Shown here: piece by piece, positions 16,926 to 25,125 of the stretch | Layout: every line of letters begins with the position of its first letter | Numbering within the stretch: the stretch's first letter is position 1 | Source of the DNA: Gleimia sp. 6138-11-ORH1 | GTDB lineage: Bacteria; Actinomycetota; Actinomycetes; Actinomycetales; Actinomycetaceae | Length of the DNA stretch: 64,000 nucleotides | Assembly: GCF_024814355.1 (NCBI RefSeq) | Contig: NZ_JANUXV010000002.1 | Coordinates: 186,001-250,000, forward strand | Direction: 5' to 3' | Program-made: the position numbers and the translations under genes | The notes under the pieces: generated by a model | What the model was told of the DNA's origin: nothing | What the model saw: the letters and a program-made list of their open reading frames with translations, nothing else | The model's database searches: none

Positions 16926-17642
16926 ATGGCAGAAAAACAATCTATCCTCGGTCGCATCACCCAGTTGGCTAAGGCAAATCTGAACGCGCTGTTAGACCGC
17001 GCTGAAGATCCACAAAAAATGCTAGACCAACTGGTCCGCGATTACACGAACTCTATTGTTGAAGCTGAAGAAGCAGTAGCGCAAACCGTTGGTAATCTTC
17101 GCCTTTCTGAAAAAGATTACGAAGAAGACCAAGCTGCAGTGCGCGAATGGGGCGCCAAAGCCGCTGCTGCGTCTCGTAAAGCTGAAGAAACTCGTGCAGC
17201 TGGGCGTGAAGATGAAGCAGCGAAATGGGATGCTTTAGCTCGCACTGCTTTGGCTAAGCAGCTTGATTTTGAAAAGGAAGTTCGCGACGCGGAACCTGTT
17301 TTGAAAGCACAGCGCGAAATCGTTGAAAAGCTAAAGAATGGTCTGAATTCTTCCCGCGCTAAGCTGGACCAGTTGAAGGATAAGCGCGATCAGCTGATTG
17401 CCCGTACTCGCACCGCTGAAGCTCAAGAGAAGCTGCACTCTACCGTTTCTTCTATTAACGTTCTAGATCCTGCTTCTGAACTTTCTCGTTTCGAGGATCG
17501 GGTTCGTCAGCAAGAAGCTCAAATCGCTGGCAAGCTAGAAATTGCGGCTGATTCTTTTGAAGCACGCTTTGAAGAACTAGAAGTTTCTGCAAACGACCTG
17601 GAAATTGAAGCACGCTTAGCTGCCTTGAAAAACCAGCAGTAA
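16926..17642 (+). CDS. pspA: PspA/IM30 family membrane-stress protein
   Basis: Peripheral membrane protein of the ESCRT-III-like PspA/Vipp1 family that stabilises damaged membranes. The 238-residue product is almost entirely helical coiled coil. It starts with an amphipathic helix (ILGRITQLAKANLNALLDRA), then EDPQKMLDQLVRDY, the usual family opening. Length is normal. It has a GAAAGG ribosome site before ATG 16926 and a strong terminator after it. The upstream TPM-domain gene is likely its functional partner. Confidence 0.93.
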   Translation: MAEKQSILGRITQLAKANLNALLDRAEDPQKMLDQLVRDYTNSIVEAEEAVAQTVGNLRLSEKDYEEDQAAVREWGAKAAAASRKAEETRAAGREDEAAKWDALARTALAKQLDFEKEVRDAEPVLKAQREIVEKLKNGLNSSRAKLDQLKDKRDQLIARTRTAEAQEKLHSTVSSINVLDPASELSRFEDRVRQQEAQIAGKLEIAADSFEARFEELEVSANDLEIEARLAALKNQQ

Positions 17643-17662
17643 TTAAAGTTTAGTAACTAAAT

Positions 17663-17702
17663 AGTTTTCGCACCGTTTCTAACTTGAAACGGTGCGAAAA
17701 CT
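17663..17702 (+). terminator. Terminator of pspA
   Basis: Perfect 17-bp arms (17663-17679 and 17686-17702) with a six-base loop, 20 bp after the stop codon. Confidence 0.88.
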
Positions 17703-17824
17703 TTAGGGTCTAGTTTTGCCCTCTCCCCTTTTGTTTTATCTGCGGTAAGTGGTCTGTAGACAAAAAGCCTGCGTGTTGCGCTTAATCTCTGCGCCTTAAC
17801 TTTTTAAGAAACTACACGCTACTT

Positions 17825-18799
17825 CTAAGAACGTACTTTGGCTCCTGAAAAACGGACTTTTTCCAATACTTTTCGGGCAGTTCGGTCATCTACCACCAGG
17901 TCGGTGATGAGGCGCGCCCTTAAAGCCGCAATCAGAGGGATAGTTTTTGCCTCCCCCGCAACAATACAAAGACGCCTGGGGATCTTACGTAAAGTAGTTA
18001 AGTCAGGGCCGGAAGCGCGATCATTTATATCCAGGTCGGCAGAGCCGTCTTCACGTAAAAGAACAGTACAGACGTCGCCAACAACTCCTTCGGCGCGCAG
18101 CTGCGCAATCTCGTTAGGTTCAATGTAACCGGCTGAGTAGACGTGTGAGGGCATATCTCCGTCAAAGGCTCCCACTCCAAAGACAGCTAAATCAGCGTCC
18201 TCGATAGTATCTAGAACATAGCGGACGGAACGCTCACGCCAAAGCTGCGCTTTTGTAGCTGCGTAATCAAAGAAGGCGGGGACTGGGAAATGAATCATAG
18301 TAGCCCCGAATGCTTCCGCAGCTTGGGAAATGGTGGTGTCGATGTATCTTACTCCGGTGCCGGTGGATGAGCCGGCTCCGTTTAGCTGGACTACGGTTAC
18401 TTCGGGGATCTCTACTGGCGGAAGATGTCTGGTGACTTCTGCCGTAGTATTTCCCCAGGCAACTGCCATAGTAGTTCCGGGTAGAACTAAATCTAAAAGT
18501 CTTTCAGCGGCAACTTTCGCAACGGAAGCTAACCGATTTACTCCGGTATCAAAATCTCTTACTCTGACAACGGTAGAGTTAATGCCGAAGATTCGATTCA
18601 GTTCTCCAGCTAAGGTGCCTCTTTCTCCCGGCGCGGGGGCAACTGAAATGCGCACCATACCGGTTTCGCGGGCGTAGGCAAGTAGACGCGAAACCGAGGA
18701 ACGAGATACGCCCAGATGACGGGCAATGGTTTCCATCGTTTCGCCTTGTAGGTAATACATCGACGCTGCTTCGTGCGCGTCATTATCTCTAATGGTCAC
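17825..18799 (-). CDS. SorC/DeoR-type sugar-binding transcriptional regulator
   Basis: The N-terminal helix-turn-helix (METIARHLGVSRSSVSRLLAYARETGMV, about residues 20-47) is followed by a SorC-type sugar-phosphate-binding domain (VLPGTTMAVAWGNTT; AVFGVGAF; GDVCTVLLREDG). Such proteins respond to a phosphorylated sugar or polyol. The start is placed at GTG 18797-18799 because the frame upstream crosses a 15-bp palindrome that looks like its operator; no ribosome site is visible, so the transcript may be leaderless. It is divergent from glpK, which makes glycerol metabolism the likely target. The effector is an inference. Confidence 0.85.
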   Translation of the reverse strand: MTIRDNDAHEAASMYYLQGETMETIARHLGVSRSSVSRLLAYARETGMVRISVAPAPGERGTLAGELNRIFGINSTVVRVRDFDTGVNRLASVAKVAAERLLDLVLPGTTMAVAWGNTTAEVTRHLPPVEIPEVTVVQLNGAGSSTGTGVRYIDTTISQAAEAFGATMIHFPVPAFFDYAATKAQLWRERSVRYVLDTIEDADLAVFGVGAFDGDMPSHVYSAGYIEPNEIAQLRAEGVVGDVCTVLLREDGSADLDINDRASGPDLTTLRKIPRRLCIVAGEAKTIPLIAALRARLITDLVVDDRTARKVLEKVRFSGAKVRS

Positions 18800-18807
18800 A
18801 ATATATA

Positions 18808-18822
18808 GTGTGCCATGCACAC
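18808..18822. promoter_or_regulatory. Palindromic operator candidate between the SorC regulator and glpK
   Basis: GTGTGC-CAT-GCACAC is a perfect inverted repeat immediately upstream of the regulator start and about 220 bp upstream of glpK. Position and symmetry suggest binding by the adjacent regulator. Confidence 0.5.
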
Positions 18823-19039
18823 ATGACCAATTCCTACACAATTTCTCTCATCGGGCAAAATTCTCTTTAACAAATGCGCCACAATAGGTCTATTGGTATT
18901 CTTAACAGAGAACACCAGTTCAAAACTTCACACAAAAGTATGAATACTTTCCGTGGTTCACAATGATGCGGCCTAAGGATTCACTGTGAAGGTCTCGATA
19001 AACGCCGGAAATCCGGCTACACAAGGAAGTGACAACAAT

Positions 19040-20566
19040 ATGACTGAAAAGAAATATGTTCTTGCCATTGACCAGGGCACTACTTCTTCCCGCGCAATCG
19101 TTTTCGATCACGGCGGTAAGATCGTTTCCGTAGGTCAGTTGGAGCATGAGCAAATCTTCCCTAAGGCAGGTTGGGTAGAACACAACCCAGTAGAAATTTG
19201 GGATAACATTCGCGAAGCAGTCGCCCAGGCTCTTTCTAAAGCACAGATTAACCGCCACGACCTGGCAGCAGTTGGTATCACCAACCAGCGTGAAACCACC
19301 GTTGTATGGGATAAGAACACCGGCGAACCAGTCTACAACGCAATCGTATGGCAAGATACCCGTACTGCTGAAATCGTCCGCGAACTAGCAGGTTCCGAGG
19401 GCGCTGAAAAGTACAAGGAAATCTGTGGCCTGCCACTGGCAACCTACTTCTCTGGCCCAAAGATCAAGTGGATCCTCGACAATGTTGCAGGCGCACGTGA
19501 AAAGGCAGAAGCCGGCGACCTGCTCTTTGGTAACACCGACACCTGGACCCTTTGGAACCTAACCGGCGGCCCTAACGGTGGCGTACACGCAACTGACGTT
19601 TCTAACGCATCCCGCACTATGCTAATGGACCTAAAGACCCTGTCATGGCGTGAAGATATCTGCGCTGACATGGGTATTCCTATGTCTATGCTGCCAACTA
19701 TTCGTTCTTCCTCTGAAGTTTACGGCTACGGACGTAAGAACGGACTGCTGGTTGATACCCCAATCTCAGGTATCCTAGGCGACCAGCAGGCAGCTACTTT
19801 CGGGCAGGCATGTTTCGAAAAGGGTATGGCTAAGAATACCTACGGCACCGGCTGCTTCATGTTGATGAACACCGGTGAAGAACCAGTTCAGTCTGAAAAC
19901 GGCTTGCTCACCACCTTGTGCTACAAGATCGGTGAAGCTCCTGCTGTATACGCACTGGAAGGCTCTATCGCAGTTACCGGCTCTTTGGTACAGTGGCTCC
20001 GCGACAACCTGAAGATGTTCTCTTCCGCTCCGGAAATTGAAAGCCTGGCTCGTTCCGTTGATGACAACGGTGGCGTCTACTTCGTACCAGCTTTCTCAGG
20101 TCTCTTCGCTCCCTACTGGAAAGATGACGCCCGCGGCGCAATTGTTGGCCTCACCCGTTTCAACAACGCTGGCCACATCGCTCGCGCAACTTTGGAAGCT
20201 ACCGCTTTCCAAACCCGCGAAGTATTGGACGCTATGAATGCTGACTCCGGCGTTGCACTCACCGAACTTCGTGTTGATGGCGGCATGATTGCGAACGAAC
20301 TGCTCATGCAGTTCCAGGCAGATATCCTGGGCGTAGACGTAGTTGCTCCAGAAGTGGCAGAAACCACTGCACTCGGCGCAGCTTACGCAGCTGGTATCGC
20401 AGTTGGCTTCTGGCAGGGCGAACAGGACGTTATCGACAACTGGGCAGAAGGCAAGCGCTGGAGCCCATCCATGGACGCGGCAGAACGTGACCGCACCTAC
20501 CGTCTGTGGAAGAAGGCTGTAACCCGCACCTTCGACTGGGTAGATGACGACGTACGTAACGCCTGA
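19040..20566 (+). CDS. glpK: Glycerol kinase
   Basis: Phosphorylates glycerol to glycerol 3-phosphate with ATP (FGGY family, cytoplasm). The 508-residue protein starts [15 protein letters not shown], has [35 protein letters not shown], and [19 protein letters not shown] near the end. The ATG at 19040 has AAGGAAG in front; the frame is open 18 codons further but without such a site. No glycerol facilitator or dehydrogenase is next to it. Glycerol could arise from the glycerophosphodiesterase at 48903-49694. It is divergent from the SorC regulator. Confidence 0.96.
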   Translation: MTEKKYVLAIDQGTTSSRAIVFDHGGKIVSVGQLEHEQIFPKAGWVEHNPVEIWDNIREAVAQALSKAQINRHDLAAVGITNQRETTVVWDKNTGEPVYNAIVWQDTRTAEIVRELAGSEGAEKYKEICGLPLATYFSGPKIKWILDNVAGAREKAEAGDLLFGNTDTWTLWNLTGGPNGGVHATDVSNASRTMLMDLKTLSWREDICADMGIPMSMLPTIRSSSEVYGYGRKNGLLVDTPISGILGDQQAATFGQACFEKGMAKNTYGTGCFMLMNTGEEPVQSENGLLTTLCYKIGEAPAVYALEGSIAVTGSLVQWLRDNLKMFSSAPEIESLARSVDDNGGVYFVPAFSGLFAPYWKDDARGAIVGLTRFNNAGHIARATLEATAFQTREVLDAMNADSGVALTELRVDGGMIANELLMQFQADILGVDVVAPEVAETTALGAAYAAGIAVGFWQGEQDVIDNWAEGKRWSPSMDAAERDRTYRLWKKAVTRTFDWVDDDVRNA

Positions 20567-20577
20567 TTAGTTTAACT

Positions 20578-20616
20578 AAAGGTGGGGGTGAGACTTTAAG
20601 TCTCACCCCCACCTTT
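20578..20616 (+). terminator. Terminator of glpK
   Basis: Perfect 18-bp arms (20578-20595 and 20599-20616) with a three-base loop, 11 bp after the stop. The outer A and T tracts let it work in both directions, also for lysS. Confidence 0.9.
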
Positions 20617-20620
20617 ATAG

Positions 20621-20695
20621 GCATTTAGTTAGCTTTATTGACGTTTAGTTAGCTTTATAAGCATTTAGTCAGCTTTATTGACGTTTAGTTAGCGG
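20621..20695. repeat. 20-bp tandem repeat running into the lysS stop codon
   Basis: Nearly four copies of a 20-bp unit (cores GCATTTAGTTAGCTTTATTG and ACGTTTAGTTAGCTTTATAA, in alternation) start at 20621, 20641, 20661 and 20681. The last copy contains the final codons of lysS (LTKRQ) and its stop. Confidence 0.85.
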
Positions 20696-22225
20696 GAAAG
20701 TAATCGTCTCCCGAATTCCCTCGCCAGTTAAAGCCATCAAAAGACGGTCTAAGCCCATCCCCATACCACCGGTAGGTGGCATACCCTGCTCCATAGCTTC
20801 AAGGAAGTCCTCATCCAAAATCATAGCTTCGGGATCCCCATTAGCAGCCGCTAAAGCTTGTTCCTCAAAACGCTGCCGTTGAATCACAGGATCAACTAAC
20901 TCAGAATATGCAGTTGCCAGTTCAAAACCGCGCACATACAAATCCCATTTTTCAACTCGGCCAGGTAAGCTGCGATGCTGACGCACCAGCGGAGAAGTAT
21001 CTACCGGGTAGTCCCGCACAAAGGTAGGTAGGTAGAGGTGGTCGCCTACCAGAGCTTCAAAAATCTCTTCCGCAATCTTTCCAGCCACCGCATGATCGGC
21101 GTAGCCAATTTCTCTTTCGTCAGCAATCTGACGCAAACGCTCAATCGGAGTCATAGGACTAATTTCTTCACCCAAAGCCTCAGAAATACAGTCATAGAAA
21201 GAAATGCTGGCCCACTGTCCGGAAAGGTCATATTCAGAACCGTCGCTAAGAATAACCTTTTCCGTTCCGAAAGTATCGCGAGCTGCTTTTTGAATGAACT
21301 CCTGAGTACGCTTCGCCATAGTGTCATAAGTGCCGTAGGCTTCATAGGCTTCAAGCATAGTGAATTCTGGAGAATGAGAAGAATCCGCTCCTTCATTGCG
21401 GAAGTTACGGTTGATTTCAAAGACCTTCTCAACCCCACCCACTACAGCGCGCTTCAAGAAAAGCTCAGGGGCGATCCGTAAGAAAAGCTCCGTATCAAAA
21501 GCATTCATATGCGTCTTAAAAGGACGAGCCGCTGCCCCGCCGTGAATGTTCTGCAACATCGGAGTTTCAATTTCGATGAACCCTGCTTCATGGAAGTAAT
21601 CACGTAAAGAACGCACTACCCCAGCGCGGAAACGCACCATTTCCCGAGCAGCTGGGCGAACAATCATATCCAAATAGCGGCGGCGGATACGGACTTCCTC
21701 AGAAAGAGTCATTTCCGTGCCGTCCTCGGCAACAAATGTCTTTGGAAGGGGACGGATTGCCTTAGCTGCCAACTTCCAAGCCGGAACCTCAGCGGTAGGA
21801 ACCGCGAAAACAGAAAGTTCCCCGCGCTTAGAACGCATCACCGGCCCGTACACGAACAGATGGTCACCCAGATCAACGTCAGTCTTGAACGCTTTAAGAG
21901 AATCCAAACCAACTTCAGCTGCAGAAAGCATAATCTGAATCCGGTTTCCCTCACCGTCTTGTAAAACGACGAACTGTAGCTTACCAGAGCCACGTACCAG
22001 CATTACTCGCCCAGCAATCCCCACTGGTTCAGGTGATTTTTCGTCAATCACTAAATGCTGGTAATCAGCTACCACCTGTTTAATAGTAGTAGTCAGCGGC
22101 AGTTCTACCGGATAGGGGTCGTTTCCTTCAGCTAAGAGGCGAGCTCTTTTTTCAGCTCGGACTCGAATCTGTTCCGGCGCTTCATTATCAACGCCAGCTT
22201 GCACTAAGTTCTCTTTATTTTCCAC
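20675..22225 (-). CDS. lysS: Lysyl-tRNA synthetase, class II
   Basis: Charges tRNA-Lys. The 516-residue protein has an N-terminal OB-fold anticodon domain (about 60-165; GRVMLVRGSGKLQFVVLQD) and the class II core: motif 1 near FIEIETPML, motif 2 FRNEGADSSHSPEFTMLEAY, motif 3 GMGLDRLLMALTG. Length is normal. It is the last gene of a minus-strand run that begins with PH-domain genes and includes panC and panD, similar to the lysS-panD-panC-Rv3603c arrangement in mycobacteria. Its last five codons are embedded in a tandem DNA repeat. Confidence 0.97.
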   Translation of the reverse strand: MENKENLVQAGVDNEAPEQIRVRAEKRARLLAEGNDPYPVELPLTTTIKQVVADYQHLVIDEKSPEPVGIAGRVMLVRGSGKLQFVVLQDGEGNRIQIMLSAAEVGLDSLKAFKTDVDLGDHLFVYGPVMRSKRGELSVFAVPTAEVPAWKLAAKAIRPLPKTFVAEDGTEMTLSEEVRIRRRYLDMIVRPAAREMVRFRAGVVRSLRDYFHEAGFIEIETPMLQNIHGGAAARPFKTHMNAFDTELFLRIAPELFLKRAVVGGVEKVFEINRNFRNEGADSSHSPEFTMLEAYEAYGTYDTMAKRTQEFIQKAARDTFGTEKVILSDGSEYDLSGQWASISFYDCISEALGEEISPMTPIERLRQIADEREIGYADHAVAGKIAEEIFEALVGDHLYLPTFVRDYPVDTSPLVRQHRSLPGRVEKWDLYVRGFELATAYSELVDPVIQRQRFEEQALAAANGDPEAMILDEDFLEAMEQGMPPTGGMGMGLDRLLMALTGEGIRETITFPLTKRQ

Positions 22226-22296
22226 GGTATCTATCCTAGCGTTCTTAACCTAACTTAGGAATTAGCGAAACAGTTTTCTAAACTGACCACCCTAAG

Positions 22297-22743
22297 TTAG
22301 CGAATTTTTCCTGCCGACTGTAAAGGCTCCGTCCCACCGGTTGCATCCGCCAGTTCAGCGGGAATAATCCCCGCCTGATTCCCCAAATGAAGTGGCTGGT
22401 TATTTTCATCAACTAAAACAACAGAGGGTTTAAACGTGCGGGCTAAGGAGTCTGGCACCTGCGCGTAAGCAATGATGATAGCAATGTCACCGGGATCAAC
22501 TAAATGCGCGGCAGCTCCATTCAACTGTACGATTCCAGAACCTTCCTCACCGCGAATAGTATAGGTGGAGAGGCGGGCACCGTTGGTTACATTAACAATG
22601 TCTACTTTTTGCCCTTCAAGAATATTTGCAGCGTCTAAAAGCGCCCCGTCTACTGTAATAGAGCCAACGTAGTGCAAATCAGCACCGGTTACGGTAACGC
22701 GATGGATCTTCCCGATCATCATTTCGCGGGTAAATTCAGTCAT
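22297..22743 (-). CDS. panD: Aspartate 1-decarboxylase
   Basis: Makes beta-alanine from aspartate for pantothenate synthesis. The proenzyme cleaves itself at Gly-Ser in HYVGSITVD (Ser about residue 29) to form the pyruvoyl cofactor. [12 protein letters not shown] closes the core; about 40 residues beyond it are an actinobacterial tail. Its ATG directly follows the stop of panC, so the two are translationally coupled. Homologues often start at the internal MIGKIHR Met, so the first eight residues are uncertain. Confidence 0.96.
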   Translation of the reverse strand: MTEFTREMMIGKIHRVTVTGADLHYVGSITVDGALLDAANILEGQKVDIVNVTNGARLSTYTIRGEEGSGIVQLNGAAAHLVDPGDIAIIIAYAQVPDSLARTFKPSVVLVDENNQPLHLGNQAGIIPAELADATGGTEPLQSAGKIR

Positions 22744-23619
22744 TTATTTTACCTCTACTAAGTAGTTGTCGATTAGTCGGGTATTTCCCACTTTTGCAGC
22801 AATCGCCAGTACAGCAGGCCCCTGCGTTACCGGTTGGAAAGTTACTCCGTCTACCAATGCAATGTAATCTAACTTTAGGGTAGCTGGCGAATCGACAGCA
22901 GCAGATGCTTCAAAAATCACAGTTTCAGCGGCTTTCAGAATCGCTCCGGCTCCTTCTCCGGCTTCTGCCGCCTGCGCGCCAGCTTGTAAAGCAGCTGATA
23001 GGCAAAGCGCCAGTTTACGTTCGGCTTCACTCAAATATGCGTTACGAGATGACATGGCCAGCCCATCTGCTTCCCGCACAATCGGGGCAGCTACAATCTC
23101 TACCGGCATATCTAAGTCTTCTACCATCTGGCGGATTAACGCCAGTTGCTGTGCGTCTTTCTGTCCGAAAACAGCCACTTTAGGGTGCACCAGATTAATC
23201 ACCTTATGGACAATTTGTAGCACTCCCCCAAAATGAGAGGGCCGAGTAGCGCCCTCGAGAACTTTTGCGGTAGGCCCCGGATCAAGGGTGACGCGCGCCG
23301 GATGCGGATAGATTTCCGCTGGGGTGGGGGCGAAAACTAAATCTGCCCCCACTTCGGCAAGCAGTTCAAGATCGCGTTCTAACTGGCGCGGGTAGGCGTC
23401 AAAGTCTTCTCCGGGAGCAAATTGTGTGGGATTAACGAAGATAGAAACTACAATATAGTCGGCTTTTTCCCGCGCAGTTTCCACCAGCGAAAGGTGCCCA
23501 GCATGAAGTGCTCCCATCGTCATCACTAAACCAACGGTGGATCGGGGGCTTAGGGACTGGAGGGTTTCTTTTAACGCGGCACGGGTAGTGACTAGCTGGG
23601 GGCGTTGCGGCTGGGTCAT
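22744..23619 (-). CDS. panC: Pantothenate synthetase
   Basis: Joins pantoate and beta-alanine using ATP. It shows the nucleotide-binding MTMGALHAGHLSLV, VSIFVNPTQFAPGEDFDAYPR, FGQKDAQQLALI, and SSRNAYLS motifs of the family; 291 residues is normal. ATG at 23617-23619 has AAGGAG before it. Together with panD and the upstream DUF2520 gene it forms a CoA-precursor cluster; panB and a classical panE are not in the window. Confidence 0.97.
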   Translation of the reverse strand: MTQPQRPQLVTTRAALKETLQSLSPRSTVGLVMTMGALHAGHLSLVETAREKADYIVVSIFVNPTQFAPGEDFDAYPRQLERDLELLAEVGADLVFAPTPAEIYPHPARVTLDPGPTAKVLEGATRPSHFGGVLQIVHKVINLVHPKVAVFGQKDAQQLALIRQMVEDLDMPVEIVAAPIVREADGLAMSSRNAYLSEAERKLALCLSAALQAGAQAAEAGEGAGAILKAAETVIFEASAAVDSPATLKLDYIALVDGVTFQPVTQGPAVLAIAAKVGNTRLIDNYLVEVK

Positions 23620-23669
23620 AGCGGACTCCTTATGCTTCGGTTCGCTACTATTTTAGCCCGGGGAGCTTC

Positions 23670-24578
23670 TTACTGAGCATTCAAGGCAGTGTGGATTGCA
23701 CGATACTGCGCGTCACTAAGTTGCCCGTTCGCGTAAGCTAAGTTAGCTGTTGCTGCGGCAAGTTCTCTATAGGATAGTTTTATTTCTTTTACCGAGGGCG
23801 CCGCCAGAGCCTCCAAATGAGCGGTGAGGGTAGCCACGTCAGCGCGCCGAACTGGGCCAGTTAAACCACTGGCTCCTTCTGTAAGTGCACGTTCCGCGGC
23901 GGCTTCAACCAGGGGGCGGAGGTATCCAGCCGGTTCAGCGATACCGGCCTCAGCCAGCACCTGGAGGGCTTGGACTACCAGCGTATTTAGGTGATTGGCA
24001 GCGTGAGCTAAACCAGCATGATAGAGTTTTCGCTGACTATCAGCCACTATTTGCGGTAGGCACCCCATTTCAATTAAAAGCGCCTGCCCAATGGGTTGTG
24101 CTACCGCGGAAGCAGTTACCGCAGCCGGGCAGTCTTCTAAACGCGCTAAATCTAATGAGGTTCCCGTGAACGTCATCGCAAGGTGAAGCGCCAGGGTAAG
24201 AGCCCCCGCGCGACTGGCTGCTTCCAGGGCATCTAACCCATGGGCGCCACTAAAGTGCGCTACGATTTGCCCTGGCCTCCATGCGTTTAAGGCTCCCAGC
24301 CCAGCAACTACAGGTTTAATCTGATCGTCAGGGACAGTAATAATCACCAGTTCAGCGGTGGCGCAAATTGTTTCTGCTGGAAGGATCGGCACTTCCGGTA
24401 GCAGCACTTCCAGGCGTTCTTGGTTTTCTGTTTTAGTACTGGAAGTTACGCCAATGATTTGGTGTTGCACGCGCCGCAGGGCCGCAGCAAGGATGACACC
24501 CACTTTTCCACTGCCAATTACACCTACTTTTAAGCGCCCCGGGGCAGGTGGATTAGGGTTGGTTGAACTGTAGTTCAT
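23670..24578 (-). CDS. Rossmann/DUF2520 protein, possible ketopantoate reductase
   Basis: A 302-residue NAD(P)-binding protein. Residues 17-35 carry GVIGSGKVGVILAAAL, the Rossmann dinucleotide motif; the C-terminal half is a helical DUF2520 domain with LALHLAMTFTGTSLDLARLEDCPAAV and YHAGLAHAANHLNTLV. The same gene lies next to panC in mycobacteria (Rv3603c). Its place makes a ketopantoate reductase role attractive, but the sequence is not PanE and no activity is shown here. It is 50 bp upstream of panC and 6 bp downstream of a PH-domain gene, so it belongs to the same transcript. Confidence 0.87.
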   Translation of the reverse strand: MNYSSTNPNPPAPGRLKVGVIGSGKVGVILAAALRRVQHQIIGVTSSTKTENQERLEVLLPEVPILPAETICATAELVIITVPDDQIKPVVAGLGALNAWRPGQIVAHFSGAHGLDALEAASRAGALTLALHLAMTFTGTSLDLARLEDCPAAVTASAVAQPIGQALLIEMGCLPQIVADSQRKLYHAGLAHAANHLNTLVVQALQVLAEAGIAEPAGYLRPLVEAAAERALTEGASGLTGPVRRADVATLTAHLEALAAPSVKEIKLSYRELAAATANLAYANGQLSDAQYRAIHTALNAQ

Positions 24579-24584
24579 GGTGGT

Positions 24585-25067
24585 TTATAACCCGACCATT
24601 TCTGCTTCACAGCGCTGCGATAAGAAAGCTCGTAAAGCGGCAGCTTCCTCATCATAAAGTCCTCTGATAGTTCCCTCAGTGGCGGAAGAAGCAGTGTAAA
24701 TTTGGATGGAACTGAGATTAAAATAGCGCATTAGAGGACCTTGGGATGCTTCAACGTATTGGATCCGCCCATAGGGAATCGCGAAAACATTCTTGAAGAA
24801 AATACCTTTTTTAATGAGAAGTTCATTTTGTTGAGGCGCGTAACGAAACGCTTTCACCCGCGGGTAAATCAACAGCATCCGTAAGAGGGAGACTACCGAG
24901 ATTACGGCAACACCAACCCAGATCCAGGGGTTTACTAAAACACTCAAGGGAATCAAAATAAGGTAGAAACCCAGGAGCACTATGAGACTGCGAATTAGCT
25001 GCACTTTAGCAAGCTCTTGCGGTAACGCGCGGAATTCAATGTCATCAAAGGTAAATATATCCGCCAT
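24585..25067 (-). CDS. PH-domain membrane protein (YdbS-like), copy 2
   Basis: A 160-residue protein with two adjacent transmembrane segments (about 20-65) and a C-terminal bacterial PH-like domain (bPH_2; YAPQQNELLIKKGIFFKNVFAIPYGRIQYVEASQGPL). It is a clear paralogue of the 26802-27284 product: both have the IPYGRIQ strand and end in SxRxEAEM. In Bacillus and Clostridium such YdbS/YdbT pairs are annotated by family only; function is unknown. ATG at 25065-25067 has GAAAGG before it. Confidence 0.85.
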   Translation of the reverse strand: MADIFTFDDIEFRALPQELAKVQLIRSLIVLLGFYLILIPLSVLVNPWIWVGVAVISVVSLLRMLLIYPRVKAFRYAPQQNELLIKKGIFFKNVFAIPYGRIQYVEASQGPLMRYFNLSSIQIYTASSATEGTIRGLYDEEAAALRAFLSQRCEAEMVGL

Positions 25068-25125
25068 AGCCGGCCTTTCAGTTTCTTAAATCTAAAGTAG
25101 TTATCTGGTGGTTTTAGGGTTCTTC

